Source of the DNA: DASUSH01 sp963785155
GTDB lineage: Bacteria > Actinomycetota > Thermoleophilia > Solirubrobacterales > 70-9
NCBI GenBank assembly: GCA_963785155.1
Contig: CAWAUB010000009.1
Coordinates: 62,001 to 126,000, forward strand
Direction: 5' to 3'
Length of the DNA: 64,000 nt
Each line of letters begins with the position of its first letter. The first letter of the stretch is position 1. Positions 27,716 through 36,162 of this stretch are shown here, piece after piece. The translations under genes and the position numbers were made by a program. The notes under the pieces were generated by a model that was not told the DNA's origin, did not search any database, and saw only the letters and a program-made list of their open reading frames with translations.

Positions 27716-29834
27716 CACTTGGCCCTCACTTTCAGCGATCCGGCCGATCGATTGCCCGTAGCATCGATCGCCTCGGCCCTGACCTTCAACTTTGGCTTCT
27801 CGCCGGTGGCGATCGCCGCCTTCAGCTTCGCGAGCTGCTTCTTCTTCAACTTCAGCCGGACTCGCTCCGTCACGCCGGCCTCGAGGCCCTCGCTCGTCGG
27901 CTTCAGCTTTTTGCCCTTGCCGAAGACCTCGACCGTGCAGACCTCGAGCGGACACTCCGCCCGGACCTTCACGCCCTTCTGCTTCAGGACGCGCTGCCTC
28001 TTCTTGCCGGTCAGCCGGAATTCGACGGCAGTGTCCGGCGCTCCGATCACGCCGTCACCTCCGCCCTCCCCGGGGGGCGTGACGGGCGGCGCCGGCGCGT
28101 CGAGCGTCAACTTGACGTTGTCTGCGAAGGCGGGGGCCGGGAAGACGTCGTCGTCAGTGGCTGCCAGCGTGACCCGGATCTGACGGGTTCCAGGCGGCAC
28201 GGGAGCGTTTCCGTCTCGCCGCAGGAGGACCGAGAGGCTCCTGCGGTCGCCCACCGTGACCGGTCCGATCTTCAGGGAACCCAGCGCGGCACCCGGCCCG
28301 TCGAGGAAGCTCGCGGTCGCCGCCATCCTGTCGTGGGAAATGTTGAGGCCCCCTAGGTAGGCGGAGAGCCTCGTGCTCGCCAGGCCGGCATCGATCGAGC
28401 CGGCCGCGCCGGAGACGTCGACGGTCTGGCTGGCGGACGTGGCGTTTGAGCCGGAGAGCAGGCTTAGCCCGCCGGTCGGGATCCGCGCCGACTCACGGTA
28501 TGACGGGAGGGACAACGTGGCTGGGACCGCGTAACGGAGCATGGTGATGTTGCCGGTCCGCTCCCAGCCGGGGATCGGGGGGAATTCGGTCAGCAGCCGG
28601 GCGGCGCCGGCACCCGCGAAGCCGCCGTTCGTGAGCAGGTTCCCGGCGAGCGGCGGAGTCCCCGCGCCACGGAGGACCGTCGCCGTTCCACCGACCGACT
28701 TTCCGTTCGCGAAGGCAAGGTCCTCGTTGCCGTCATTGTCGAAGTCGGCCACCACGACCTCTCGCTGGGAATCGCCGCCTGACACGTTCGTCGATGGCAG
28801 GAAGGTCCCGTCCCCCCGCCGAGCCGAACCGTGCCGAAGTCAAATCCGACACCGCTATGCGCGACGGCGAGGTCCTCGTGGCCGTTGGAGTCGAAGTCGC
28901 CGATCGCGACTGATTGAGGTGTGGCCCCCACCGGGATCGGGACGGGCGCCGAGAACGTCGCGTTGGGGTTGCCGAAGTTGATCGTGACGCTGTCCGACCC
29001 GGCGTTCGTCGCCGCCAGGTCCTGGTCGCCGTCCTCGTTGAAGTCGCCCACCGCGACGCTTGTCGGCAGGTCCCCCGCCGCGACCGTCGAGCTCGATGCG
29101 TCGGGGAACGTGCCGTCGCCGGCGCCGAGACGGATCGTCAGGTTGTCGGTCCCGCCGTTGGCGACCGCCAGGTCCTGGTTGCCGTCGTTGTCGAAGTCGC
29201 CGACCGCGATGCCCAGGGGGTTCGTTTCGGCGCCGATGGTCGAGCTCGAGGTGTCCGGGAAGGTCGCCGAGCTGCCGCCGAGTTTGACCGTGACGTTGGC
29301 GCTGCCGTTGTTCGCGGCCGCGAGATCGGGGTCGCCATCCTCGTTGAAGTCGCCGACCACCAGCGCATGCGGCCGGGTCCCGGCGCCGAATGGCGACCCG
29401 GCCGGCTGGGCGTTGAAGGATCCACTCCCGGTCCCGTTGCCGGTTCTTACCGTGACGCTGTTGTGGTCGTGGTTCGCGACCGCCAGGTCCTCGTTGCCGT
29501 CCCCGTTCCAATCTCCGACAACGACCGCCGTGGGGTATGGCTCGGCGGACCAGGTCGCCGACGGAAAGGTCGTGCTGAAGCCGCCGCCGCCGTTGCCGAG
29601 CCGGACGGCGACGTTGTTGTCATTGAGCCCGTTGGCGATCACGAGGTCGGCATTGCCGTCCGAGTTGAAGTCGCCGGTGGCGAGCGAGCTCGGGTTCGTG
29701 CCCGATGGCACGGTCGTTCCGAGGGAGTCCGGGAAGGTGCCGTCGCCGGCCTGCGCGGCGGCGGGCAGGAAGCTCATGAGCGACGCGCAGGCCACCGTCG
29801 CGCGGGCAAACCTGCCCTTCGTCGTCGCCTTCAA
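27715..29834 (-). CDS. Secreted FG-GAP/VCBS repeat protein (one frameshift)
   Basis: About 706 residues. TTG 29834 is chosen because GAAGGGGG lies just upstream and the following LKATTKGRFARATVACASLM forms a signal peptide; the longer open frame upstream runs into the HxlR promoter. Seven or so FG-GAP repeats such as 'VAVGDFNEDGDQDLAATNAG' and 'GIAVGDFDNDGNQDLAVANG' build an integrin-like beta-propeller. A break near 28815, inside a run of six C, moves the frame; the continuation carries one more repeat, a beta-sandwich domain (about 28.1-28.6 kb) and a lysine-rich terminal domain. It leads the secreted-protein operon, which reads divergently from the HxlR gene. Confidence 0.8.
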
Positions 29835-29953
29835 CTTGCCCCCTTCAATTCGCTCCAGCAGCTGAACCGCTGCCCCTCGAACGCAAGCCTGCCGCGGCAG
29901 CGTTCCCAAATCGTTCTTGGCGAGAATGCCCCGCGCCGGAGGCCTTGGAAAGC

Positions 29954-29994
29954 CCAAAATTTGGACTTGACCTCGGTAATGGGCCTGGGACACT
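29954..29994 (+). promoter_or_regulatory. Promoter and palindrome upstream of the HxlR regulator
   Basis: TTGACC (29967-29972), a 16-bp spacer and GACACT (29989-29994) lie 6 nt before GTG 30001, consistent with a leaderless transcript. A CCAAA-A-TTTGG inverted repeat (29954-29964) abuts the -35 box on its upstream side and could be an autoregulatory operator. A perfect 12-bp palindrome CTGCCGCGGCAG (29889-29900) lies further towards the divergent secreted operon. Confidence 0.45.
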
Positions 29995-30000
29995 GCGCCC

Positions 30001-30687
30001 GTGGGCACTAGCTACAACCAGTACTTCTGCCCCGTCAGCCGGGCGGCCGAGATCCTTGCAACCCGCTGGACGCCGATCATCGTGCGCAACCTGATTCTCG
30101 GCTGCACCACCTTCAGCGAGATTCAGAGGGGCGCGCCGGGCATCCCGCGCAGCCTGCTGACGGAACGGCTGCGACAGCTCGAGGGCGTGGGGATCGTCGA
30201 ACGCCGGCCGAAGCCCAACGGACGCGGCTCGCTCTACGAGTTGACCGAGACGGGGCGCGAGCTCAGCTCGGTAATCGACGCGCTGGGAATTTGGGGGCAG
30301 CGGTACCTCGAGGCGACTCCGGCGCCACTCGACCCCGCGGTCCTCCTCTGGGCGATCTGCGGGGCAATCGACCGCGACAAGATTCCCGATGGGCGCGTCG
30401 TCGTCCGGTTCGCTCTACACGATGACCAGAAGCACCGCTACTGGCTGCTCGTACAGCAGCCGGAACCGGAGGTGTGCATCAAGCCCCCCGGGTTTGACGA
30501 TGACCTCGTCGTCACCAGCGACACCGAGTGGCTGGCGAAGTGGTACATGGGCGAGGTCTCGCTCGGGCAGGCGATGCACGCCCGCCGCATCACCGTGGAG
30601 GGACCCCGCCATCTCGTACGCCAGTTCTCCAAGTGGAGCGGCGTTTCCAAGTTCGCGTCGCTTCAGCCCCTCGTGGCCAAGGCCTGA
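30001..30687 (+). CDS. HxlR-family transcriptional regulator with C-terminal SCP2-like domain
   Basis: 228 residues from GTG 30001. The HxlR winged helix-turn-helix occupies about residues 9-95: 'FCPVSRAAEILATRWTPIIV', 'FSEIQRGAPGIPRSLLTERL' (recognition helix) and 'GRGSLYELTETGREL' (wing), with the family's N-terminal cysteine. A C-terminal domain of about 120 residues resembles the sterol-carrier-like domain often fused to HxlR regulators and may bind a ligand. It faces the secreted repeat-protein operon divergently and is its obvious candidate regulator, but this is inference. It converges with the BTAD gene with a 6-bp gap. Confidence 0.88.
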   Translation: MGTSYNQYFCPVSRAAEILATRWTPIIVRNLILGCTTFSEIQRGAPGIPRSLLTERLRQLEGVGIVERRPKPNGRGSLYELTETGRELSSVIDALGIWGQRYLEATPAPLDPAVLLWAICGAIDRDKIPDGRVVVRFALHDDQKHRYWLLVQQPEPEVCIKPPGFDDDLVVTSDTEWLAKWYMGEVSLGQAMHARRITVEGPRHLVRQFSKWSGVSKFASLQPLVAKA

Positions 30688-30693
30688 CTAGCT

Positions 30694-33600
30694 TCACGTC
30701 AGCTCCTCCAGCAGCTGGTGGAGCTCCGCGTCGAACGAGCGCTGGCCGATCGCCTCGCTTACCTCGAACGCTTCCTTCACCGTGGCGCGCGCGTCATCCG
30801 TGCGCCCGGCAGCCAGGCAGATGCGGGCGAGAAGCCAGAGGCAGTAGGGCTGGTAGAGGCTCCAGCCGCTACTGCTGTCCGCCTCGAGGCCCTCGCGGAT
30901 CCGCGCGACAGCCTCGTCGGTGCGTCCCTCCGCCGCAAGCACCCAGCCGCCAAGAATCGGTCCCATCGGCTCCACGAAGCCGAGCTGCTCCTCCTCGGTG
31001 AGGGCCGCCAACCGTCCCGCGCGCTCGCGCGCACGCTCCTCGTCGCCGAGGTCGATCGCCAGCCAGGCGCTGAAGTTGAGCGCGTAGGCGAGGCTGAACG
31101 GGTGACCGAGCTCCTCTGCGAGGCGGAGCGCCTCCTGCGCCTTCTCCTCGGCGAGCTCCGGTTCGCCCAGGAACCGAAGGACGTACGCGAGGCGACTCAT
31201 GCAGACGATCCTGGGATCCTGCGAGTAGAGGGCGAGGTGCACGTCGGCCTCCTCGGGCACGTATTCCGCGATCGCGCGCTCGAGGTACGCGCGGGACGCC
31301 GCGAACTCCCCGAGCCAGAACGAGCTCACGCCGAGGAGGTAGTTGCCCTCCACGCGCACCATCGGCTCCTCCTCTCGCTCGCCAAGCTCGAGCAGTTGCT
31401 CTCCGAGCTCGTAGGAGCGTGGGAGGTCACCCGTGGTGAGGTTGACGAGCGCGAGTGCGCGCAGCACCGGGGGGTCGGGTCGGGTCCCCAGGCGTTCGCA
31501 TAGCTCCGAGGCGCGTCGATACAGGTCGTGGACCTCCGGCGCTCCGTAGCCCTTGATCGCGACGAGCGGCGCTCCCATCGCGGTCCGAAGCGCCAGCTCA
31601 CGCTCGTCGCGTTCGCGTGCGGGAGGCTCGGCGTCCAGCAGCTCGAGCGCCTTGGCGAGGAGTTCGATCGCACCGTCGTTCGAGTAGACGCGCAACGCCA
31701 CCTCGGCCCCACGGGCGTAGAAGTCGATCGCCCGCTCACCCCAGCCGGCACTCTGGTAGTGGGCGGCAAGCTCGCCGCTGACCGGGTCGAGGTCGGCCGA
31801 ATGGAGCCGCTCCAATGCCTGCGCGATGCGCCGGTGAAGCATCTGCCTGCGCGCCGACCCCACCCGCAGGTAGGCGGCCTCACGAAGCTTGTCGTGGCTG
31901 AAGTCGTAGGCGTCGGCGCCCTGCTCGCGAACGATCCTGAACTGCCAAAGCTCGTCGATCGCCTCGACCACCTCGTCCTCGCTGCGCGAGCTCGCCCGCG
32001 CCAGGAGGTCGAACCTGAACTCACGGCCCGCGGTGGCGGCGAGGCCGGCGACCTCCTGCGCGATGGGCGAGAGCTGGGCGAGCCGCGCCTCGATCACCGA
32101 GTGGACCTTGGGTGGCAGCGCCCGCGGCTCGTCGATGAGTCCGGCCCGCGTCCACTCGACGACGAACAACGGATTGCCCTCGCTCTCGCGGAAGACGAAG
32201 GCATGGCGGTCGTCGTCGAGCTCGCGGCCGGCCACGTTGCCGGCCAGGGCGGCGGTGTCGGCGGAGTCGAGCGGCCCGAGCTCGAGCTCGACCGCCTGCC
32301 CGCTCGCTCTCGTCGCGCGCAGCAATGGATGGGCCGGGTGGTCGGCGCCGAGTGCCTCGGAGCGCACCGTCGCCGCGACGAGGAGGGGCACATCCGGCCT
32401 CGAGTGCAGGAGGTAGTGGAGCCAACCGAGCGTCTCGCCGTCTGCCCACTGGAGGTCGTCGATCACCAGCACCAACGGCCGCTCGTCGGCGAGAAGCGCA
32501 CGGGCGAGAGCGTCCATGAGGCGGGTGCGTTGCCAGTCGTCGGTGAGTGGAGGCGGCGGAGGCAGCTCGGGACGTTCGTCGAGAAGCTCCGGAAGTAGTC
32601 GGGACAGCTCGGTCAGCCAGGCGTCGCCAAGCTGCCGGATCCCGCCACCGACCGCCTCGGATCGCAGCAGCTCGGTAACCGGCGCGTAGGCAAGGCCACC
32701 CGCGGCCGAATAGCAGCGGCTGGCGGCCGCGGGGTATCCCTGGTGACCGATCCAATCGCGAAGCTCCTCGCATAGGCGCGACTTGCCGATCCCGGCCTCG
32801 CCGCCGATCAGGAGCAGCAGGGACTCTCCCTCCGCAGCCCGTCGCCACGCGGCCTGCAACGTCTCCCATTCCTCGCCCCGCCCCACGAGCGGTGAGGCGC
32901 CGCCGGCTCGTCCCCGCGGCTTTCGCGCCTCTGGTTCCTCCGCGGTCTCGAGCAGCCGCTCGTATGCCTCGCGGGTTTCCGTTCCTGGCTCGACGCCGGT
33001 CTCGCGGGCCAGCGAGGTCGCGTATCCGTGATAGGTGCGGAGCGCCGCGGCCCGGTCGCCGGCGAGCGCGTAGAGCCTCATCAGCCGCCGGCACGAGCCC
33101 TCGTTGAATGAATCCTCATCCCAAAGGCGACGAGCCCATCCGATCGCACCCCGGTAATCGCGATCGGCCTCCAGGAGGTCGGCGAGGCGCTCCGCCGTGC
33201 CCAGGAACGACTCGCGCATCCGCTCGCGCTCCGGGACCACCCAGTCGTCGTAGATGTTGGAGATGAGGTCACCGGAATAGAGCGTGAGGGCCGCCTCCAG
33301 CGATGTGCGTTCCTCGTCCGTATCACCGCGCTCGCGCGCGTCCGACGCTCGGCCCAACAGCTGTTCGAAGTCCTCGACGTCAAGGCGCATCGGAGCGTCC
33401 GCTCGCCACTTGACGGCCCTCGCCTCGCTCTCGATGAACCGCTCGTGCTCCGGTAGGGCGCGGCGCAGATGGTGAAGCGCCTGCCTCAGGTTGGTGCGAG
33501 CCTGAGGTTCCTCGGAGTCGGGCCAAAAGAGGAACGCGAGGCGCTCGCGCGGCTGACTGACATCGCGATGGAGCACAAGATGGGCCAGCAGCGATTGGAG

Positions 33601-33726
33601 CCGGGGGGCGTCGACCGTCGTGATCGGCTCACCGTCGAAAGCGAGGCTGAAGCCGCCGAGCAGCCGGATCTCCAGGATCGACGGATCCCGTGCCCCCGGG
33701 TCCGGCCCCCTCTCCATGGGCGCCAT
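30694..33726 (-). CDS. Large BTAD/AAA ATPase transcriptional activator with TPR repeats
   Basis: 1010 residues. The N-terminal winged-helix (about 18-110; 'LEIRLLGGFSLAFDGEPI') and BTAD domain (about 110-260; 'GTETREAYERLL') resemble DnrI/AfsR/SARP regulators. Next is an AAA/NACHT-like ATPase with Walker A GGEAGIGKS and Walker B 'LVLVIDDLQWAD' (about residues 300-570), and the C-terminal 400 residues carry TPR-like repeats ('LALVNLTTGDLPRSYELGEQLL', region near 31.4 kb). No C-terminal LuxR domain is present. Such proteins control secondary-metabolite or stress genes in response to an unknown ligand. The ATG is 27 bp after the SRPBCC stop, so it belongs to the same transcription unit. Confidence 0.87.
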   Translation of the reverse strand: MAPMERGPDPGARDPSILEIRLLGGFSLAFDGEPITTVDAPRLQSLLAHLVLHRDVSQPRERLAFLFWPDSEEPQARTNLRQALHHLRRALPEHERFIESEARAVKWRADAPMRLDVEDFEQLLGRASDARERGDTDEERTSLEAALTLYSGDLISNIYDDWVVPERERMRESFLGTAERLADLLEADRDYRGAIGWARRLWDEDSFNEGSCRRLMRLYALAGDRAAALRTYHGYATSLARETGVEPGTETREAYERLLETAEEPEARKPRGRAGGASPLVGRGEEWETLQAAWRRAAEGESLLLLIGGEAGIGKSRLCEELRDWIGHQGYPAAASRCYSAAGGLAYAPVTELLRSEAVGGGIRQLGDAWLTELSRLLPELLDERPELPPPPPLTDDWQRTRLMDALARALLADERPLVLVIDDLQWADGETLGWLHYLLHSRPDVPLLVAATVRSEALGADHPAHPLLRATRASGQAVELELGPLDSADTAALAGNVAGRELDDDRHAFVFRESEGNPLFVVEWTRAGLIDEPRALPPKVHSVIEARLAQLSPIAQEVAGLAATAGREFRFDLLARASSRSEDEVVEAIDELWQFRIVREQGADAYDFSHDKLREAAYLRVGSARRQMLHRRIAQALERLHSADLDPVSGELAAHYQSAGWGERAIDFYARGAEVALRVYSNDGAIELLAKALELLDAEPPARERDERELALRTAMGAPLVAIKGYGAPEVHDLYRRASELCERLGTRPDPPVLRALALVNLTTGDLPRSYELGEQLLELGEREEEPMVRVEGNYLLGVSSFWLGEFAASRAYLERAIAEYVPEEADVHLALYSQDPRIVCMSRLAYVLRFLGEPELAEEKAQEALRLAEELGHPFSLAYALNFSAWLAIDLGDEERARERAGRLAALTEEEQLGFVEPMGPILGGWVLAAEGRTDEAVARIREGLEADSSSGWSLYQPYCLWLLARICLAAGRTDDARATVKEAFEVSEAIGQRSFDAELHQLLEELT

Positions 33727-33753
33727 CTTGACACGGGGGCGCTCTGCGTCGTC

Positions 33754-34191
33754 CTATGTGCCGGCGATCCGCCGCTCGAGTGCCGCGAGGGCGTCGGACC
33801 AGCCCTCGGTGTGACCGGCGCTCGACTCCTCGTCGGGCAGGCCGACCTGGTGGATCTCGACCATCGTCGAGCCGCCGTCCTGGGGCTCGAAGGTGACGGT
33901 GACGACGGAGTCCCTGTGGCCGGTCGCGGGCGAGGACCAGGTGAAGACGAGCCGGCTGGGCCGGTCGATCTCCCGGTAGGTCCCCTGGTGCAATAGCTCG
34001 TCTCCGCCCCGGACCATGACGATGCGGAAATCGCCGCCCTCTCGCGGATCGGTCTCGGCCCTCGTTTCGCTGATCACCCTTGGCCGCATCCAGGTGCCGA
34101 GGCTCTCGGCGTCGAGCCACGCATCGAAGAGTGTTTCGGCCGGGGCGGCGATCTCCCGCCGCACGGTCACGGTGAACTCGTCGGGGCTCAC
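33754..34191 (-). CDS. SRPBCC/AHSA1-domain protein
   Basis: 145 residues from GTG 34191, in a GTGA overlap with the ArsR stop; the longer frame upstream is ArsR shadow. The activator-of-Hsp90-ATPase-like fold is shown by 'VRREIAAPAETLFDAWLDAESL', 'GGDFRIVMVRGGDELLHQGTY' (region 33.95-34.05 kb), 'LVFTWSS' and the terminal helix 'GWSDALAALERRIAG'. Pairing with an ArsR regulator immediately upstream is very common for this family in actinobacteria. The ligand is unknown. Confidence 0.9.
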   Translation of the reverse strand: MSPDEFTVTVRREIAAPAETLFDAWLDAESLGTWMRPRVISETRAETDPREGGDFRIVMVRGGDELLHQGTYREIDRPSRLVFTWSSPATGHRDSVVTVTFEPQDGGSTMVEIHQVGLPDEESSAGHTEGWSDALAALERRIAGT

Positions 34192-34526
34192 CTCTGATCC
34201 TTGCCGGCCTCGCGGGTGGTGACGAATCGATCGAGCGAGGCGAGCTGATCGCCCCAGAAGCGGCGGTAGTGCTCGATCCACTCGGCGGCCTCGGTGAGCG
34301 GCTCCGCCTCGAGGCTCAGAATGTGTTCGCGCCCACGGACCTCGCGGCGCACCAAACCCGCGCCCTCGAGCACGCGGATGTGCTTCGAGGTCGAGTTGAG
34401 CGCGATCGGGAAGTCGGCGGCGATGTCCGTGACGCGCGCATCCGAATCCGCGAGCCGCGCGAGGATCGCGCGGCGCGTCGGATCGGAGACCGCGGAGAAC
34501 ACGCGGTCCAGCGTCGCTGTTGTCAC
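34188..34526 (-). CDS. ArsR-family transcriptional repressor
   Basis: 112 residues from GTG 34526, which overlaps the small ORF stop as GTGA. Winged helix-turn-helix: 'LDRVFSAVSDPTRRAILARL' then 'VTDIAADFPIALNSTSKHIRVL' (recognition helix) and 'GLVRREVRGREHILSLEAEPL' (wing). There is no ELCVCDL-type cysteine metal site, so it is not a metal sensor; it is of the SRPBCC-associated type. It probably represses its own operon through the palindrome at 35423-35446. Confidence 0.9.
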   Translation of the reverse strand: MTTATLDRVFSAVSDPTRRAILARLADSDARVTDIAADFPIALNSTSKHIRVLEGAGLVRREVRGREHILSLEAEPLTEAAEWIEHYRRFWGDQLASLDRFVTTREAGKDQR

Positions 34527-34660
34527 GCCCGCCCGTCGCGGCGCCCCCACAGGCGCGACGACACCCATGTGCGGGCGACGACGAGCGCGGTGCCCGCGCC
34601 GGCGGCGGTGGCCGCCAGCTCCTCGAACGGGACGCCGGCGACGTGGGCGAGAGTGGTCAC
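34523..34660 (-). CDS. Small 45-residue hydrophobic ORF
   Basis: A 45-codon frame from GTG 34660 to TGA 34523-34525. It overlaps the DUF899 stop at its start and the ArsR start at its end, both as GTGA, so it exactly fills the gap of the coupled operon. The peptide starts VTTLAHVAGVPFEELAATAA, continues with a short hydrophobic stretch (AGAGTALVVARTWV) and ends in a basic tail (RLWGRRDGRA). One marginal membrane segment or an amphipathic helix is likely. I recognise no family. The precise double coupling supports real translation. Confidence 0.5.
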   Translation of the reverse strand: MTTLAHVAGVPFEELAATAAGAGTALVVARTWVSSRLWGRRDGRA

Positions 34661-35400
34661 GCGGCGCTCCCGGCAGCGTTGCGCGAGCGCTCGTCGGCGG
34701 CGATCAGGGTCTCGTCGTCGAGCGGCAGCTCGGGCGGATCGGACTCGTACTCGTCGTGGCGCCGCCACCACCTGCCGTCGTCCTGCGGGTAGCCCTCGGG
34801 CGAGTCCTCCCATTCCTCCTGGCGCCCGAACGGCGTGATGTCGAGGAAGCTGAACGGGCTGGCCAGGGCCTCGTCTCCCCGCGCGTCGATGAAATAGGTG
34901 CGGTAGATCCGCTCCCCGACTCGAAGGAACACGTTTGTCCCATGCCACTCGCCGACGCCGAAATCCACGTCGAAGTCGTCGGTGAGGGTGTACCAGGGCA
35001 TGTCCCAGCCCATCTTCTCCTTCAGCCGCTCGATGTCGGCCTGCGGCGCCCGCGAGACGTGCGCGAACATCGTGTCGCGCGCGTTGATGTGCGAGAGGTG
35101 GGCGGTCTTGTCGGCCATCATCGAGCAGCCGGGGCAGCCCTTCTCCGGCCAGCCCCCCACGTCGGGCTCGTAGAAGAACCGGTAGACGATCAGTTGCCGG
35201 CGCCCCTCGAACAGGTCGAGCAGGCTCACCCGTCCGTCCGGGCCCTCGAACTCGTACTCCTTCTCGACCAGCATCCGCGGCATCCGGCGACGCTCGGCCG
35301 CCAACGCGTCGCGAGCGCGGGTGTGCTCCTTTTCCTTCACCAGCAGCGCGTCGCGCGCCTCCTGCCACTCCTGGTCGCTGACGATCGGTGGTAGTTCCAT
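34657..35400 (-). CDS. DUF899 family protein (thioredoxin-like fold)
   Basis: 247 residues from ATG 35400, with GAGGAGGGG just upstream in a 5' leader. The DUF899 family is recognised by 'WQEARDALLVKEKEHTRARD', 'RRRMPRMLVEKEYEFEGPDG', 'LLDLFEGRRQLIVYRFFYEP' and 'GCPGCSMMADKTAHLSHINA', with the CPGC pair in the thioredoxin-like position. It ends in a tail rich in acidic residues. The function is unproven; the CxxC suggests redox activity. First gene of the coupled DUF899 - small ORF - ArsR - SRPBCC - BTAD unit. Confidence 0.9.
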   Translation of the reverse strand: MELPPIVSDQEWQEARDALLVKEKEHTRARDALAAERRRMPRMLVEKEYEFEGPDGRVSLLDLFEGRRQLIVYRFFYEPDVGGWPEKGCPGCSMMADKTAHLSHINARDTMFAHVSRAPQADIERLKEKMGWDMPWYTLTDDFDVDFGVGEWHGTNVFLRVGERIYRTYFIDARGDEALASPFSFLDITPFGRQEEWEDSPEGYPQDDGRWWRRHDEYESDPPELPLDDETLIAADERSRNAAGSAA

Positions 35401-35422
35401 GACCCCTCCTCGGGTGGTTGGG

Positions 35423-35446
35423 ATATTCACCCTGTGGGATGAATAT
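35423..35446 (-). promoter_or_regulatory. AT-rich operator-like palindrome before the DUF899-ArsR operon
   Basis: ATATTCACCC (35423-35432), TGT, GGGATGAATAT (35436-35446) forms a near-perfect inverted repeat with one bulged base. It lies 23 bp upstream of the DUF899 ATG. It overlaps a minus-strand TATATT -10 box (complement of 35442-35447). An AT-rich palindrome over the -10 in this very GC-rich DNA is what an ArsR autoregulatory operator would look like. Confidence 0.6.
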
Positions 35447-35465
35447 AGCAGACGATCCGCGACGC

Positions 35466-35642
35466 CTACACCCGAACCGAGTGCCTGAGCCGCTCGCGCA
35501 GAGGGTCGGGCAATCCGCGCACGTCGTCGAGCTCGTCGAGGGTGGTGAAGCCTCCCCGCTCCTCGCGCTTCGCGACGATTCGCCTTGCCTGCGTGGACGA
35601 GAGGCCGAGGGCGCGCAGGCCGTCGGCGTCGAGCTCGTTCAT
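35466..35642 (-). CDS. Helix-hairpin-helix (ComEA-like) mini-protein
   Basis: 58 codons from ATG 35642 to TAG 35466-35468. The product begins MNELDADGLRALGLSSTQA, then RRIVAKREERGGFTTLDELD and DVRGLPDPLRERLRHSVRV. This is a single HhH module of the ComEA/PsbU type ('l..lgl..qA..Iv..Re..G.F.sldDL..v.Gl'), lacking the membrane anchor and secretion signal of true ComEA. The ATG overlaps the stop of the preceding membrane-protein frame as ATGA. It could bind DNA non-specifically or be a protein-interaction module. It falls in the annotation gap before the DUF899 promoter. Confidence 0.65.
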   Translation of the reverse strand: MNELDADGLRALGLSSTQARRIVAKREERGGFTTLDELDDVRGLPDPLRERLRHSVRV

Positions 35643-36162
35643 GCTCGGAGGTCGGCGAGCGAGGCTGCCGTGTTGCGGCGCGGAGGGGACGAAGGGCCTC
35701 GGGTCGGCTGAGCGGCGGCGCCCGCTGGCGGACGGCGACGGCGACGCGAGCCAGCGCCGCGCTCGCGAGGAGCCCGACGAGCACCGCCGGGCGGGCCGAA
35801 AGCGCCGAGGGTGGGTCGATCAGGCGGAAGAAGATCAGCAGCGCGCTGAGGGAGGCGAGCCCGGCCGCGACCAGGCGCAGGGGAGCCGCAACCCCGTCCC
35901 GGCCGCCCCACAGTGCGATCGCGAACGCCGCCCCGCACAGGGCGGCCGCGAAAAGGACGATGTCGATGCCGCCGAAGGACTCCCAGGCGTTGTAGGTCGG
36001 CGAGACCGCGCCGATCGTCAGCGTGTCCTCCGCGAGCTCGCCGCGGGCCGGCGTGACGGCGCCGGCCGGCGCCTCGGGGACCCCGAACCACGGCAGCGCC
36101 ATCGTCAGCAGGAGCGCCGCCGACGTGGCGGCCGCGATGGCGGGTGCGAGACGCCGGGTCAG
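35639..36162 (-). CDS. Small membrane protein after transaldolase (probable frameshift)
   Basis: Four hydrophobic segments are readable in one minus frame from about 36150 to 35720: 'LAPAIAAATSAALLLTMALP', 'IDIVLFAAALCGAAFAIALW', 'LRLVAAGLASLSALLIFFRL' and 'AVLVGLLASAALARVAVAV'. Beyond about 35720 that frame turns into arginine-rich nonsense, whereas another frame closes with 'RRNTAASLADLRA' and a TGA that overlaps the HhH start, so a 1-nt indel near 35700 is likely. No ATG/GTG precedes the first helix; a CTG at 36160-36162 overlaps the transaldolase stop. Family not recognised. Confidence 0.55.
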
